From NCBI GenBank assembly GCA_016715065.1, contig JADKBN010000009.1:84641-148640 (forward strand): 64,000 nt of DNA, written 5' to 3'. The notes beneath the pieces were generated by a model. That model ran no database searches and was not told the DNA's origin. It saw only the letters and a list, made by a program, of their open reading frames with translations. Numbering within the stretch: position 1 is the stretch's first letter; each line of letters starts with the position of its first letter. Below, one piece after another: positions 1-7,949 of the stretch. Source of the DNA: Fibrobacterota bacterium. GTDB taxonomy: Bacteria > Fibrobacterota > Fibrobacteria > UBA5070. A program made the position numbers and the translations under genes.

Positions 1-1133
1 TCTGTCGGGGTTCCGTTTGGATCCCAGTGGCGCTTGCAGCCGCTGTAGCGTAGGAACACACATTGGGCTTGCAGACCCAAGGCGCGCATTTCGTAGCCTC
101 CCGGGACCAGGTGCAAGGGGCAGGCGGCAGCCACCAGTGCGGTCTGGCCGTCTTCCTTCCAGCGTTCGAGCCAGGCGGTGAACGAAGAGGCATGCGGAAC
201 CACGTAGACCTTGAATCCTTTTTCCTCGCCCAATTCCGTCAAGCGCGAGACGTTGCAGGTTCGGTCGCAATGGGCGCAGGAAATGTCGGTTCCGCGGCGC
301 AACGCCATGCAGGCGCGATCGTCGCGCGAGCGCATGCAGCCCGGCACCAGCACCACCTTGCGGGGCCTTTGGAGGAATCCCGGCCGGAATCCGCGGTTCA
401 TGGCCTCGGCCCCTACCATGTTCAAGTGGTACAGCCTCTCGTGGCGCGTGATCAAAAAGAGGTCTTCGCGGGGCTGGAGTTGCGCCAAGGCCCTGGTGCG
501 GAAGGCTTCGACTCCCTGGGTCCATTCCGACAGATCTTGGTGTGCGGCGGACTCGAACCACCGGGCCAGGTTCCAGGTGGCCACGCGAAATTCCTCCGCG
601 CTCCAAAACACCCCCACACCATCCAGCCAGTGGCGCATCCGCAGGGCCTCCTGCCCGAATTCACCGGTGGCCTCCAGCCAGTCCACCAAGATCGGGTCTT
701 GGCAAGGTTGGATGAAGTCCTGCAACGGTGCCTGGAGCAGGCTCTGGAAAATCTGGGCACGCTCGGCGTCGGCGGTGGCTTTCTGGTCGGGTTCATCCCG
801 GCGGATCGCCCACAATTGCCGCATTCGCTCGCGCAATGCGGGCGGTGTTTGGCCCGCCAAGTGGGCGTATTCCTCGCGGAGGATTCCGAAGGTCAAGAGC
901 TCGACGGCGTATTCGCCCCGCGAACGCTCGTCTTCGGCGCCACTTGCCGCCCCCAGCGCCAAACGAGCATCGATGAATTCGCCCAGCTCCTGTTCTGCCT
1001 GCGCCAGAAAGCGATCGGTCAGGGCCTCCAGGACGGATTGGAATGCTTCCGGGGTCGCCTGCGGAAGGTCCAGTCGATACGGACTGGCAATGGTTTCAAG
1101 GGAGCGCGATGCGCTCGTGGCGGTGGGGGCCAT
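1..1133 (-). CDS. DUF116-family cysteine-rich protein (3' end off the window)
   Basis: The reading frame is open from an ATG at 1133 to the window edge (377 residues seen, C-terminus missing). A GGAGAG ribosome-binding site lies just upstream of the ATG. The first ~255 residues are helical and unremarkable. From residue ~258 there is a VLVPGCMRSRDD block followed by a cysteine cluster (C266, C275, C286, C289, C293) and later C338, C358 and C366 in a C-P-L-H-L-V-P-G-G context. This spacing resembles the DUF116 family, whose cysteines are thought to bind metal or an iron-sulfur centre; the function of the family is unknown. It is transcribed divergently from the beta-helix lipoprotein at 1285. 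Confidence 0.72.
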   Translation of the reverse strand, partial: MAPTATSASRSLETIASPYRLDLPQATPEAFQSVLEALTDRFLAQAEQELGEFIDARLALGAASGAEDERSRGEYAVELLTFGILREEYAHLAGQTPPALRERMRQLWAIRRDEPDQKATADAERAQIFQSLLQAPLQDFIQPCQDPILVDWLEATGEFGQEALRMRHWLDGVGVFWSAEEFRVATWNLARWFESAAHQDLSEWTQGVEAFRTRALAQLQPREDLFLITRHERLYHLNMVGAEAMNRGFRPGFLQRPRKVVLVPGCMRSRDDRACMALRRGTDISCAHCDRTCNVSRLTELGEEKGFKVYVVPHASSFTAWLERWKEDGQTALVAAACPLHLVPGGYEMRALGLQAQCVFLRYSGCKRHWDPNGTPT

Positions 1134-1284
1134 GATTCTCTCCGTTCGTGGGTGCTATGGAGAGTTGGACACCGGTGGTGGTGGGAAATGTCACCGTCAG
1201 GAGAATGGCCGTTTTGGTACAATGGGATGGAGGCTAGGTAGTGGTGTCATCCGGTTGCCACTGTTGCCCATGAAGGAGTCGACC

Positions 1285-2778
1285 ATGCCGATACGGAAGA
1301 CCTTTGCGCTTGCTGGTCTGTTGTGGCTGTTGGTCGCTTTCACCGGGTGCGGGGATGGTTCCACGAGTGCTGATCCCGTTTCTCAGCCGCCTGCGCCGCT
1401 GCCGGACACCGCCACGGTGGCGTTTGTGGAGCCGCCCGTGACAGGACGGACGTTTTGGATCGATCCTTTGGGGGGAAGTCCGGCCGGGGATGGATCGCAA
1501 GCCCACCCCTGGCGCACGCTCCAGGAAGTGCTGGACAGCGGCTTGGTGGCCCATTACGCCCCGACGTCTTCCTCCGACCCGCATTCCCCGTGGGCGCTCA
1601 AAGATTCCGGAGCACCCGTTCAAGGTGGCGACAGACTCTACCTGAAGTCGGGCTATCATGGATTCATTCGACGGAGTCAATTCTGCTTCCGTCAGTGGCT
1701 GCACATCGAGGCTGCCCCCAACGACACCCCCGTGCTGGCCCAATTCCAGATCACCGGGGCCTTCGCCAAGGTCCACCTGAAGGGCTTGCGGATCCGCAAG
1801 GAGGACTGGATTCCCTCGGACACCGCCACGGGCGACCACAAACTGTGGTGGAAGGCGCAAGCGATCAATCGCAATTCCGGTGCGTTGGTGCAGTTGCAGG
1901 GCTCCGGGGCCAACCCCTCCCGCGAGGCGGTGTTGCAGGATTTGGTCTTGAGTTCGGCCCGCGACGTCTCGAAATGGTCCGCCGCCGATTGGGTGGAACG
2001 CGCGGCTTCGGGCATCGCCTTGCGATGGGCGCGGCGGGTCACCATCCAAGGGTGCAAGGTGGAGAATACGCGTTTTGGCTTCTCGATCGACGACGCGTCG
2101 GACAGCACCTGGGCCTTCGACAACCTGGTGCGCCGATATTCAGGTGACGGATTCCGTCTGGTATCGGATTGGTGCCGCCTCGAGCGAAACCGCATCGAAG
2201 GCTGCATGAAGGTCGACGACAACCACGACGACGGGATCCAGTCCTGGTCGCGCGGCGCGGACGGATCCGTGGGAACCGGTGTGGTGCGCGGGAACATCCT
2301 GCGCGACAACGTGATCGTGGGAATCATCGATTCGACCGACCCGCTGCGAGGCTCGCCGCAGGGGATCGGTGCCTTCGACGGGATGTTCGAGGGCTGGGTG
2401 GTGGAACGAAACGTGATCGTCTCCAACACCTACCACGGCATCGCCTTCTACGGCATGCGCCATTCGCGCGTTTCGCACAACACGGTGATCGACCAGGTCC
2501 CCGGCGACAACGTCGCCCCTTGGATCCTGGTGCGCGCCCACAAGAAGGGGGAGTCAGCTGAAAACGTGGTCGTGACCCACAACCTGGCGATGTCCAGCGT
2601 CGGGGTCGAGGGATCCGACATGACGGATTCCGGCAACGTCGTGATCGGAAAGCCGGCGTTCCAGCGGCTTTCCTGGCTCTTCGTGGACGCGTTCCGGGGC
2701 GACGTGCGCCTGCGCGACAACGACTCCACACGCGCGTTGTTGGGCCACGGCGAGGCGGCAGGGGTTTTCGGGTTGTGA
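1285..2778 (+). CDS. secreted parallel beta-helix lipoprotein
   Basis: 497 residues. I chose the ATG at 1285 because GAAGGAG stands 6 bases before it and because it gives a clean lipoprotein signal peptide: basic start MPIRK, hydrophobic stretch, then the lipobox F-T-G-C with Cys22. The mature part opens with a TFWIDPLGGSPAGDGS..PWRTLQE motif typical of the first coil of right-handed parallel beta-helix (DUF1565/pectate-lyase-like) proteins. It continues with repeated N-x-[IV]-x-x-N/G turns such as RNVIVSNTYHGIAFYG. Such proteins usually bind or cleave acidic polysaccharides at the cell surface; no catalytic residues can be assigned here. The open frame extends upstream to 211, but that part is antisense to the DUF116 gene. 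Confidence 0.8.
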   Translation: MPIRKTFALAGLLWLLVAFTGCGDGSTSADPVSQPPAPLPDTATVAFVEPPVTGRTFWIDPLGGSPAGDGSQAHPWRTLQEVLDSGLVAHYAPTSSSDPHSPWALKDSGAPVQGGDRLYLKSGYHGFIRRSQFCFRQWLHIEAAPNDTPVLAQFQITGAFAKVHLKGLRIRKEDWIPSDTATGDHKLWWKAQAINRNSGALVQLQGSGANPSREAVLQDLVLSSARDVSKWSAADWVERAASGIALRWARRVTIQGCKVENTRFGFSIDDASDSTWAFDNLVRRYSGDGFRLVSDWCRLERNRIEGCMKVDDNHDDGIQSWSRGADGSVGTGVVRGNILRDNVIVGIIDSTDPLRGSPQGIGAFDGMFEGWVVERNVIVSNTYHGIAFYGMRHSRVSHNTVIDQVPGDNVAPWILVRAHKKGESAENVVVTHNLAMSSVGVEGSDMTDSGNVVIGKPAFQRLSWLFVDAFRGDVRLRDNDSTRALLGHGEAAGVFGL

Positions 2779-2815
2779 GGGGACAGGCGGTACCTTGTCA
2801 GAAGGAGAAGATTTG

Positions 2816-3151
2816 ATGCTGTTTTCGGAGGTTGATCGCCGGCTCATTGAAGCCCAGGTTTTCGATCCGGAAGCCGCGCCGTCGTTCGAGGTGATGAAAT
2901 CATGCCTTGTTTGGCCGGATGAATGTCCTGAACACATCAGCAACGAAGGCCGCGAAGTGCTGTATGATCTCCTCATTGTTCGTGGATTCCTCCACAGAGG
3001 AGTGCCTTTGGAGCGATGGGGCCTCGATCCGCAATTTTTCTAGTATCGATGGGAAGAGGCGCAAGCCACCGAGCTTCTTTGGAATGGCTTCCGTCGAATG
3101 CATCTGTCGGAATCCGACTCCGCCTACCTGATGCGGTCTCTCGTTTCCTGA
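2816..3151 (+). pseudogene. small unknown gene interrupted by an amber codon
   Basis: A frame starting at ATG 2816 (GAAGGAG at 2801-2807) encodes 75 residues and stops at TAG 3041-3043. The same frame then continues for 35 codons with protein-like composition (RWEEAQATELLWNGFRRMHL) to a TGA at 3149-3151. Reading the TAG as CAG gives one 111-residue product, so a single C-to-T change probably truncates it. I do not recognise the family. It lies in the accessory stretch before the Rhs gene, next to another damaged gene. Confidence 0.45.
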
Positions 3152-3152
3152 A

Positions 3153-3833
3153 TTGCCTCCACTGTTTCGGACTCGATGCTTCGCGGGTTCTAAGTTTGGG
3201 GGCCGATCGGATTGGCGGCGACTCCGATCTCGGTCCCACCCACGGTCGGTAAACCTCCATCGCACGGCTCATTACGTCCTGGACTTGATGGAGCGGGATC
3301 CGGGATGCCCGGTGATTCCAGTTGCCCTCGTGACAGATCTGAAACCGGGCACGATCCCCCAGCGCCTCCGGTTGGAGGACCTGGGCGACGAGGAGCCGAT
3401 CCTGACCTTTCGGCATCGGACCCAGGTGGTGGCCCAAGAGGATCTGATGAGCTGGCATCGCCGTTCCAACGTCATTGCGGCCGTGATGACGATGGCGTTG
3501 CATGGAACAATGAGTCAGGCTGACCGGGCTCGACTGGCTTTCTTGGACCTGGAGAAGCTAGTCGATGCGGAAGAAGTCCAGAGGTTGTCCCCTTTGGTCT
3601 TTCAAGTGGGTAAATTGGATGCTGAAGAACAAGAAAGGATCAAGACCATGAAGTCGACACTGCCAGAGCCGCACTTCTTCAAGCTCATGAAGGCTGAGGG
3701 TGAAGCTAAAGGCAAAGCCGAATCTAGCCGGGAGACGGCCCGGAAGCTTCTGGAGCACGGCGTTTCGTGGGAAATCATCACGAGTTCGACAGGTATCCGT
3801 CCCGCTGATCTGAAGAAATCCAAGAAGAAGTAG
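3153..3833 (+). pseudogene. N-terminally truncated Rpn/PD-(D/E)XK-type gene remnant
   Basis: From about residue 35 the frame reads as real protein: an AHYVLDLMERDPGCPVIPVALV segment, an LFDLEKL-like helical middle, and a C-terminus (KAEGEAKGKAESSRETARKLLEHGVSW..STGI) that closely resembles the charged E-A-K-G repeat and G-x-S-x-x-I-x-x-x-T-G tail of Rpn-family recombination-promoting nucleases. The expected N-terminal half with the nuclease motif is absent, and the only starts are a TTG at 3153 or internal codons. I therefore read it as a fragment. Rpn genes are common passengers in unstable regions, which fits the neighbouring amber-interrupted gene and Rhs fragment. Confidence 0.5.
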
Positions 3834-3834
3834 C

Positions 3835-4141
3835 CCTTCGACAGGCTCAGGGGCCATTGGTCCCAAATCCGCATGGAATCTAGCGCCCTGGTCTGCAAGT
3901 GAGGTCGGGGCGCTTTTGTTTCTTCCTGACAAATCCTGACAAAACATCCAGTTTCTCTCCCCTCGCCGCGGGCCTCCAGGCCTGTCCTGAGCGGAGTCGA
4001 AGGGCATTCGGCCCACCCGCCCCGCGCCCGCTGGGCCCATCCTTGGGGCGTTGTCGCATCCGGCGGCTTGTCACTGGCGCGTGTCGGCGGGAGCGGCCAC
4101 CAGGCCGGGATTTCGGGCCCTTCGACTCCGCTCAGGGTCCG
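3835..4141. repeat. three short CCTGAGC...TCGAAGGG palindromes
   Basis: The 324-base gap before the structured repeat holds no gene. It carries three copies of a short palindromic repeat: CCCTTCGACAGGCTCAGG at about 3835-3852, its inverse CCTGTCCTGAGCGGAGTCG at about 3981-4000, and CCCTTCGACTCCGCTCAGG at about 4118-4136. Related copies occur at ~53130 and ~57099. They can fold into small hairpins and sit after gene ends, like REP-type intergenic repeats. Confidence 0.6.
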
Positions 4142-4157
4142 AAATCCCTTTTACAGA

Positions 4158-4390
4158 ATGCCCGCTCTTGACCGTGCCGCGTGCTCCGCGGTCACGGTCA
4201 AGAGCGGGCATTTGGGGCCGATCAAACCGAAAGGTGAGTATCAGACAAAAACCGGCAGGGGGGACCGGGGGGCAAGCTTAGTGGAACGGCCAAACAAACC
4301 TGGGATATCGATCGCGACCCTGAAGCCATCGCCAAGAGATCAGCCATCACCCCCACCACAGCCCTGGCGCCTGTGGCATTGGCCGTTCCA
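4158..4390 (+). repeat. structured dispersed repeat, copy A
   Basis: This copy begins with a perfect 19-bp inverted repeat (ATGCCCGCTCTTGACCGTG, 4158-4176, paired with 4193-4211), followed by about 70 bases also found in copy B (ACAAAAACCGGCAGG..ACCGGGGGG). It ends with a 109-bp core bounded by TGGAACGGCCAA (4282) and TTGGCCGTTCCA (ending 4390). The core contains GATCGCGACCCTGAAGCCATC, almost identical to copy B at 7215-7250 and, inverted, to copies C and D. The part found to the right of the core in copy B is missing; the Rhs frame takes over there instead. Confidence 0.8.
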
Positions 4391-6778
4391 GCAACCACCT
4401 TCGCCTGGGACAGTCTGGACCGGCTCAAGAGCGTGACCTCGCCTAGCGGCTTGGTGACGAACTACGCCTATGCGGATTCCACCAACGGCTGGACACGCCG
4501 CACCACCGCTCGCGTTGCCTCCGGAGTAACCAAGGCTGAATCCCACCTGTGGGACCGCGACGGATTGTTGCGGGCCTTTGTGGATGGAAAGGGCACGTCC
4601 GCCCTCTATTCCTACGACAGTCTGGCAAGAATGACGGGAATTGTCTACAAGAACGCCAATGGGACGGCGGCCGGCTCCCCCAAGGTCTTCCGCTACACCG
4701 CCGATGGCTGGACCCGAGCGACCGTGTTCGGGACTGTTTCCGATAGCCTCACCTATGATGCCCTGGGGCGCAACCTCAAGTCCATCCAGAAGATCGGCAC
4801 GGCCACCTACACGGTGGAACATCGCTACGACGACAAAAATCGTCTGGACAGCTTGGTCCATCCCGACGGATCCGTCGTGGTGCGGCGCTTCGATGTGCGC
4901 GGCCGCATGATCTCGCTGCGGCGTAACGGTGTCCGCCTGGATACCTTGGTGTGGCAGGGCGCCCGCCGCGCCAGTGCCACCCTGGGCAACGGCATCGCGG
5001 CCACCTACGGCTACGACGCCATTGGCCGGATGACGACCTTGAAATACGCAAAGGGTACAACGTCTCTGTTGGATTTTTCCTTTGCATATACCACAGCAGG
5101 AAAGCTGCTTTCCCAATACAGAACGCATGCTTCTCAGCTCACAGAAGCGTACGGTTGGACTCCCGACGGCCAATTGGCCAGCATGAATCGTGGAGGGAGC
5201 GCCTACCAGACATGGTCCGCCGAGGCAACAGGCAATGGCGCAACGGTCACCACCTCCGGAGTCGCCCAATCCCGTACCTACAACGGCTTTGGCGAATTGA
5301 CGGGAGTCGGAACCTCCACCCTGACCTACGACCTTTCCGGCAACCTCACCTCCGACGGCACCAGAAACCTGTTCTGGACGCCTGACGGCCGACTCGACAG
5401 CGTGGGTGGCAAGCAGAAATTCCTGTACGATGCCTTGGGTCGTCTGGTGCGCCGCACCTTGGTCACGGGCGAATCGACCGACATGGTCTACGATGGCTGG
5501 CGCGAGATCCAGTCGAGTTCGTCGGCGGGCGAGAAGGTCATCCGTGTCTGGGGCGAATACCTCGACGAAGAGGTCGTGGAGTTCCGCACCAAGTCCGGAG
5601 TCACCACCACCCGCTACCTCCTAGCCGGAAACAACTGGAACACGGAGGCCCAAACCGACGAATCCGGCAACATCACCCGCATCTACCTGGTCGACCCCTT
5701 CGGCACCTTCAAGGTCTACACCGGCGCAGGCGTGGACGGAAAATGGTTCACCACGGATGACGTGGCCGGAGACCCCGCCACCCTAGAAGGCGAGCGCGTC
5801 TTGCAGGGCTTACCCTGGTACGGCAGCACCGGCCTCTACCATCTCCGCAACCGCTGGTACAGCCCCACCTTGCAGCGCTTCCTCTCGATGGACCCGCTGG
5901 GCTTTGACGCAGGCGACGCGAACCTCTACAGGTTCGAGGGGAATGATCCGCTGGGCAATCTGGATCCGATGGGGGCGGCGGTGTCAGCGAGGGATGGTGG
6001 TATTGCTATCGCCGAAGGTTACTTCACGGGGCTGCTCTTCCGATTCTTGGCAGCAAGGGCTCCAAACTTCGTTGCCAGCACAGGCCCGCTTGGTGTCGCG
6101 GCTGGAGTTTTGGCATTGGCCAAGGTGCTCGAAACGAGCACAGAGATTTACGCGGGCAAAGAGTCCGGGACGATGCGGAAGTTGTGTCCGCAGGAGATCG
6201 AAGACAGAAAGGACATGCTCAAGCTGTTTGCTCTGGGTATCGGCGGAGGAGTAGGCAGCGCTCGAGGCGGAAAATTCCTGGATCGGATCGTTCCGAAGAA
6301 GAATTCCGTCAACGAAGGAGCAGAAGTCCTTGCGAAGGAGGCTGAGGCGGGATTGGTGTCGAGAGCGGGTGACGGGGCTCCAGATGGAAGATCCTATGCC
6401 AAATCTGTAACTGAAGGCGGTAGTGGCAATGCTTTTGCAGGGCACGGTGAATACAGGCATGGTTCAGGAACGGTTACAGTGCCTGAAGGCACTTCCGTCA
6501 CGGTTTGGGGAGAACACGGAAAAGCAATTTTGGATGACCTAGGCGGCCTTGTTGAACAAGGAGCATACGATAGGATAGCAAGTACTCCAGGATTGAATAC
6601 GACAGGCGCTCGGACGTATTTACCTGGGGCTGAAATGCCCAACTACACACTAAAAGCCCCGACTGGATTAGACATCTTCAGGAACTCAATGACCGTGGAA
6701 AATTCGACGCCATTGAGTCAATTACTCAAATCTAATATGGGGCATATTGACTGGGCAGCTTGCTTGCTATATAGGTGA
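4373..6778 (+). CDS. Rhs-family polymorphic toxin, 5'-truncated, Stv-like C-terminal domain
   Basis: 801 codons from a GTG that lies inside the repeat core; there is no ribosome-binding site or secretion signal, so the gene has probably lost its 5' part. Residues ~10-490 are tandem YD repeats (for example YDSLARMTGI, YDALGRLVRR). The core-terminating motif RNRWYSPTLQRFLSMDPLG..LYRFEGNDPLGNLDPMG is at ~492-535. The variable C-terminal region (~540-801) has a hydrophobic segment, then GHGEYRHGSGTVTVPEGTSV and a W-G-E-H-G-K motif, resembling the Stv-type domain found at the tips of polymorphic toxins. By family knowledge the C-terminus is delivered to competitor cells; the toxic activity is not evident. 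Copies A and B of the structured repeat bracket it. Confidence 0.8.
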   Translation: MALAVPATTFAWDSLDRLKSVTSPSGLVTNYAYADSTNGWTRRTTARVASGVTKAESHLWDRDGLLRAFVDGKGTSALYSYDSLARMTGIVYKNANGTAAGSPKVFRYTADGWTRATVFGTVSDSLTYDALGRNLKSIQKIGTATYTVEHRYDDKNRLDSLVHPDGSVVVRRFDVRGRMISLRRNGVRLDTLVWQGARRASATLGNGIAATYGYDAIGRMTTLKYAKGTTSLLDFSFAYTTAGKLLSQYRTHASQLTEAYGWTPDGQLASMNRGGSAYQTWSAEATGNGATVTTSGVAQSRTYNGFGELTGVGTSTLTYDLSGNLTSDGTRNLFWTPDGRLDSVGGKQKFLYDALGRLVRRTLVTGESTDMVYDGWREIQSSSSAGEKVIRVWGEYLDEEVVEFRTKSGVTTTRYLLAGNNWNTEAQTDESGNITRIYLVDPFGTFKVYTGAGVDGKWFTTDDVAGDPATLEGERVLQGLPWYGSTGLYHLRNRWYSPTLQRFLSMDPLGFDAGDANLYRFEGNDPLGNLDPMGAAVSARDGGIAIAEGYFTGLLFRFLAARAPNFVASTGPLGVAAGVLALAKVLETSTEIYAGKESGTMRKLCPQEIEDRKDMLKLFALGIGGGVGSARGGKFLDRIVPKKNSVNEGAEVLAKEAEAGLVSRAGDGAPDGRSYAKSVTEGGSGNAFAGHGEYRHGSGTVTVPEGTSVTVWGEHGKAILDDLGGLVEQGAYDRIASTPGLNTTGARTYLPGAEMPNYTLKAPTGLDIFRNSMTVENSTPLSQLLKSNMGHIDWAACLLYR

Positions 6779-6801
6779 AGGAGATTGCTTTGGAGGCAGA
6801 A

Positions 6802-7065
6802 ATGCAGGTCGATTTTTTCTACACAAACATGGTCGTGGGGATATTTACTGAGGCAACTGGAATCCCGATTGTTCCTGGGAAATATCAGTACATGCCGTAT
6901 CGTGGCCCTGGCCACTATGATCTTATGATTGCACTCAAATCTGGCAAGTCCCAGGTGTGTGTGTTTGACTTCAGGTCAAAGCAATTCAGAATCGTTGTGG
7001 GCTCGTATACCCCGGATGGCTGCTTGGATGTTGTGTCAGCTGAGGAGCTAGCCTCCTCCCCCTAA
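6802..7065 (+). CDS. candidate immunity protein for the Rhs C-terminal domain
   Basis: 87 residues starting at ATG 6802, which has GGAGG 5 bases upstream; the frame is also open from a GTG at 6775 that overlaps the Rhs stop. The product is a small soluble protein (MQVDFFYTNMVVGIFTEATG...) with no signal peptide or recognised domain. The call rests on position: Rhs C-terminal toxins are normally followed at once by their immunity gene. Its G+C is clearly lower than the surroundings, as is usual for toxin-immunity tails. The stop codon lies within the left edge of structured repeat B. Confidence 0.55.
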   Translation: MQVDFFYTNMVVGIFTEATGIPIVPGKYQYMPYRGPGHYDLMIALKSGKSQVCVFDFRSKQFRIVVGSYTPDGCLDVVSAEELASSP

Positions 7066-7455
7066 TGCCCGCTCTTGACCGTGCCGCGTGCTCCGTGGTC
7101 ACGGTCGAAGGCGACCATTAGGGGGAGGATGGGATCAAGCCGAAGGGAGAGTAGTAGACAAAAACTGGCGGGGGTCCGGGGGACGAGCGGAATGGAACGG
7201 CCAATGGGGGATCGATGTCGATCGCGACCCTGAAGCCATCGCCAAGAGAGTTGCCCGTCATCCCACCCACCCATCCGGCCCAAGCGGCATGGCCGTTCCA
7301 GGGCGAGCCCCCGGTGGCGGTATCCAAAGGGCCGCCAGTGGCCCTTTGGCCGCGGGCCACGGGGCGCGGCCGCCCCGTGAATACGGCACCCGGACGCCCG
7401 GGAAAAAGCCCGGCGCAGCCGGAAAGAACCACGGCGCCAGCCGAGAATGCCCGGC
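7064..7455 (+). repeat. structured dispersed repeat, copy B (longest A/B-type copy)
   Basis: Same orientation as copy A. It opens with the same CCCGCTCTTGACCGTG arm, with outer arms TCCTCCCCCTAATG / CATTAGGGGGAGGA, then the ~70-base spacer and the 108-bp core (TGGAACGGCCA at 7193 to TGGCCGTTCCA ending 7300). It continues with two perfect hairpins, CCAAAGGGCC(6 nt)GGCCCTTTGG at 7324-7349 and CACGGGGCG(4 nt)CGCCCCGTG at 7358-7379, and then GGCGCAGCCGGAAAG..CGGCGCCAGCCG. All of this is present, inverted, in copy D with different hairpin sequences. It fills the convergent gap between the immunity ORF and the gene ending at 7469. Confidence 0.8.
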
Positions 7456-7468
7456 GCAAGCCGAAACC

Positions 7469-7936
7469 TCAGAGCCCCTTCCACCCCTCCCACACCCGTA
7501 GCTTCCGCACAAAATCCGCCGAAGTCTTCTCGTCGATCAGCGGAGCGCCCGGGCGCAGAGATCGGCACATCATCTCGGGCATGTAATAATCGCCGATATC
7601 CGTTTTACGGGCTTCATCTTCCAGTTTCTGGTCCAGGTACAGGGGGAGCAATTGCCATCGGGCTCCCTGGATCCGCACGATGAATTGTGGCTGGTCCTTT
7701 CCGAGAGTGATTTCGAGATCCGAGCCATCGTGTCTTCGCAGTTGTTTGAGAACCGCAGCCTTGTTGGGACCGAGGAAAGGCTCCATCGGAGACATTGGCT
7801 CGGGTTGTGGCCGATCCGTCGCGACTCGGCCCATGCGAGATTTCTGTGCGGAAAATGCTTCGTCGGTTGACGGCATGCGATCCACCTGGGAAGGAGAGGA
7901 AAAAAACAGAATGGAGAGGATTGTCGGGAAGGTCAT
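7469..7936 (-). CDS. hypothetical secreted protein
   Basis: 155 residues. A short hydrophobic start (MTFPTILSILFFSSPSQVD) suggests an export signal, without a lipobox. The rest is polar, with a conserved-looking stretch QFIVRIQGARWQLLPLYLDQK and a C-terminal ..DFVRKLRVWEGWKGL. No family is recognised. It lies 13 bases downstream of the pseudouridine synthase and is probably cotranscribed with it; codon use matches the neighbours. Confidence 0.6.
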   Translation of the reverse strand: MTFPTILSILFFSSPSQVDRMPSTDEAFSAQKSRMGRVATDRPQPEPMSPMEPFLGPNKAAVLKQLRRHDGSDLEITLGKDQPQFIVRIQGARWQLLPLYLDQKLEDEARKTDIGDYYMPEMMCRSLRPGAPLIDEKTSADFVRKLRVWEGWKGL

Positions 7937-7949
7937 GGTTGTCCTTTGC

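Noticed and set aside
4158..7455. Structured repeats as integron attC sites around cassettes
   Set aside because: No GTTRRRY/RYYYAAC core pair is seen, the copies have long inverted ends, and there is no integrase in the window.
7118..7568. Several open frames inside repeat B, both strands
   Set aside because: They shift or vanish in copies A, C and D, have biased Gly/Pro/Arg composition and no ribosome-binding site; the hairpins explain the sequence better.
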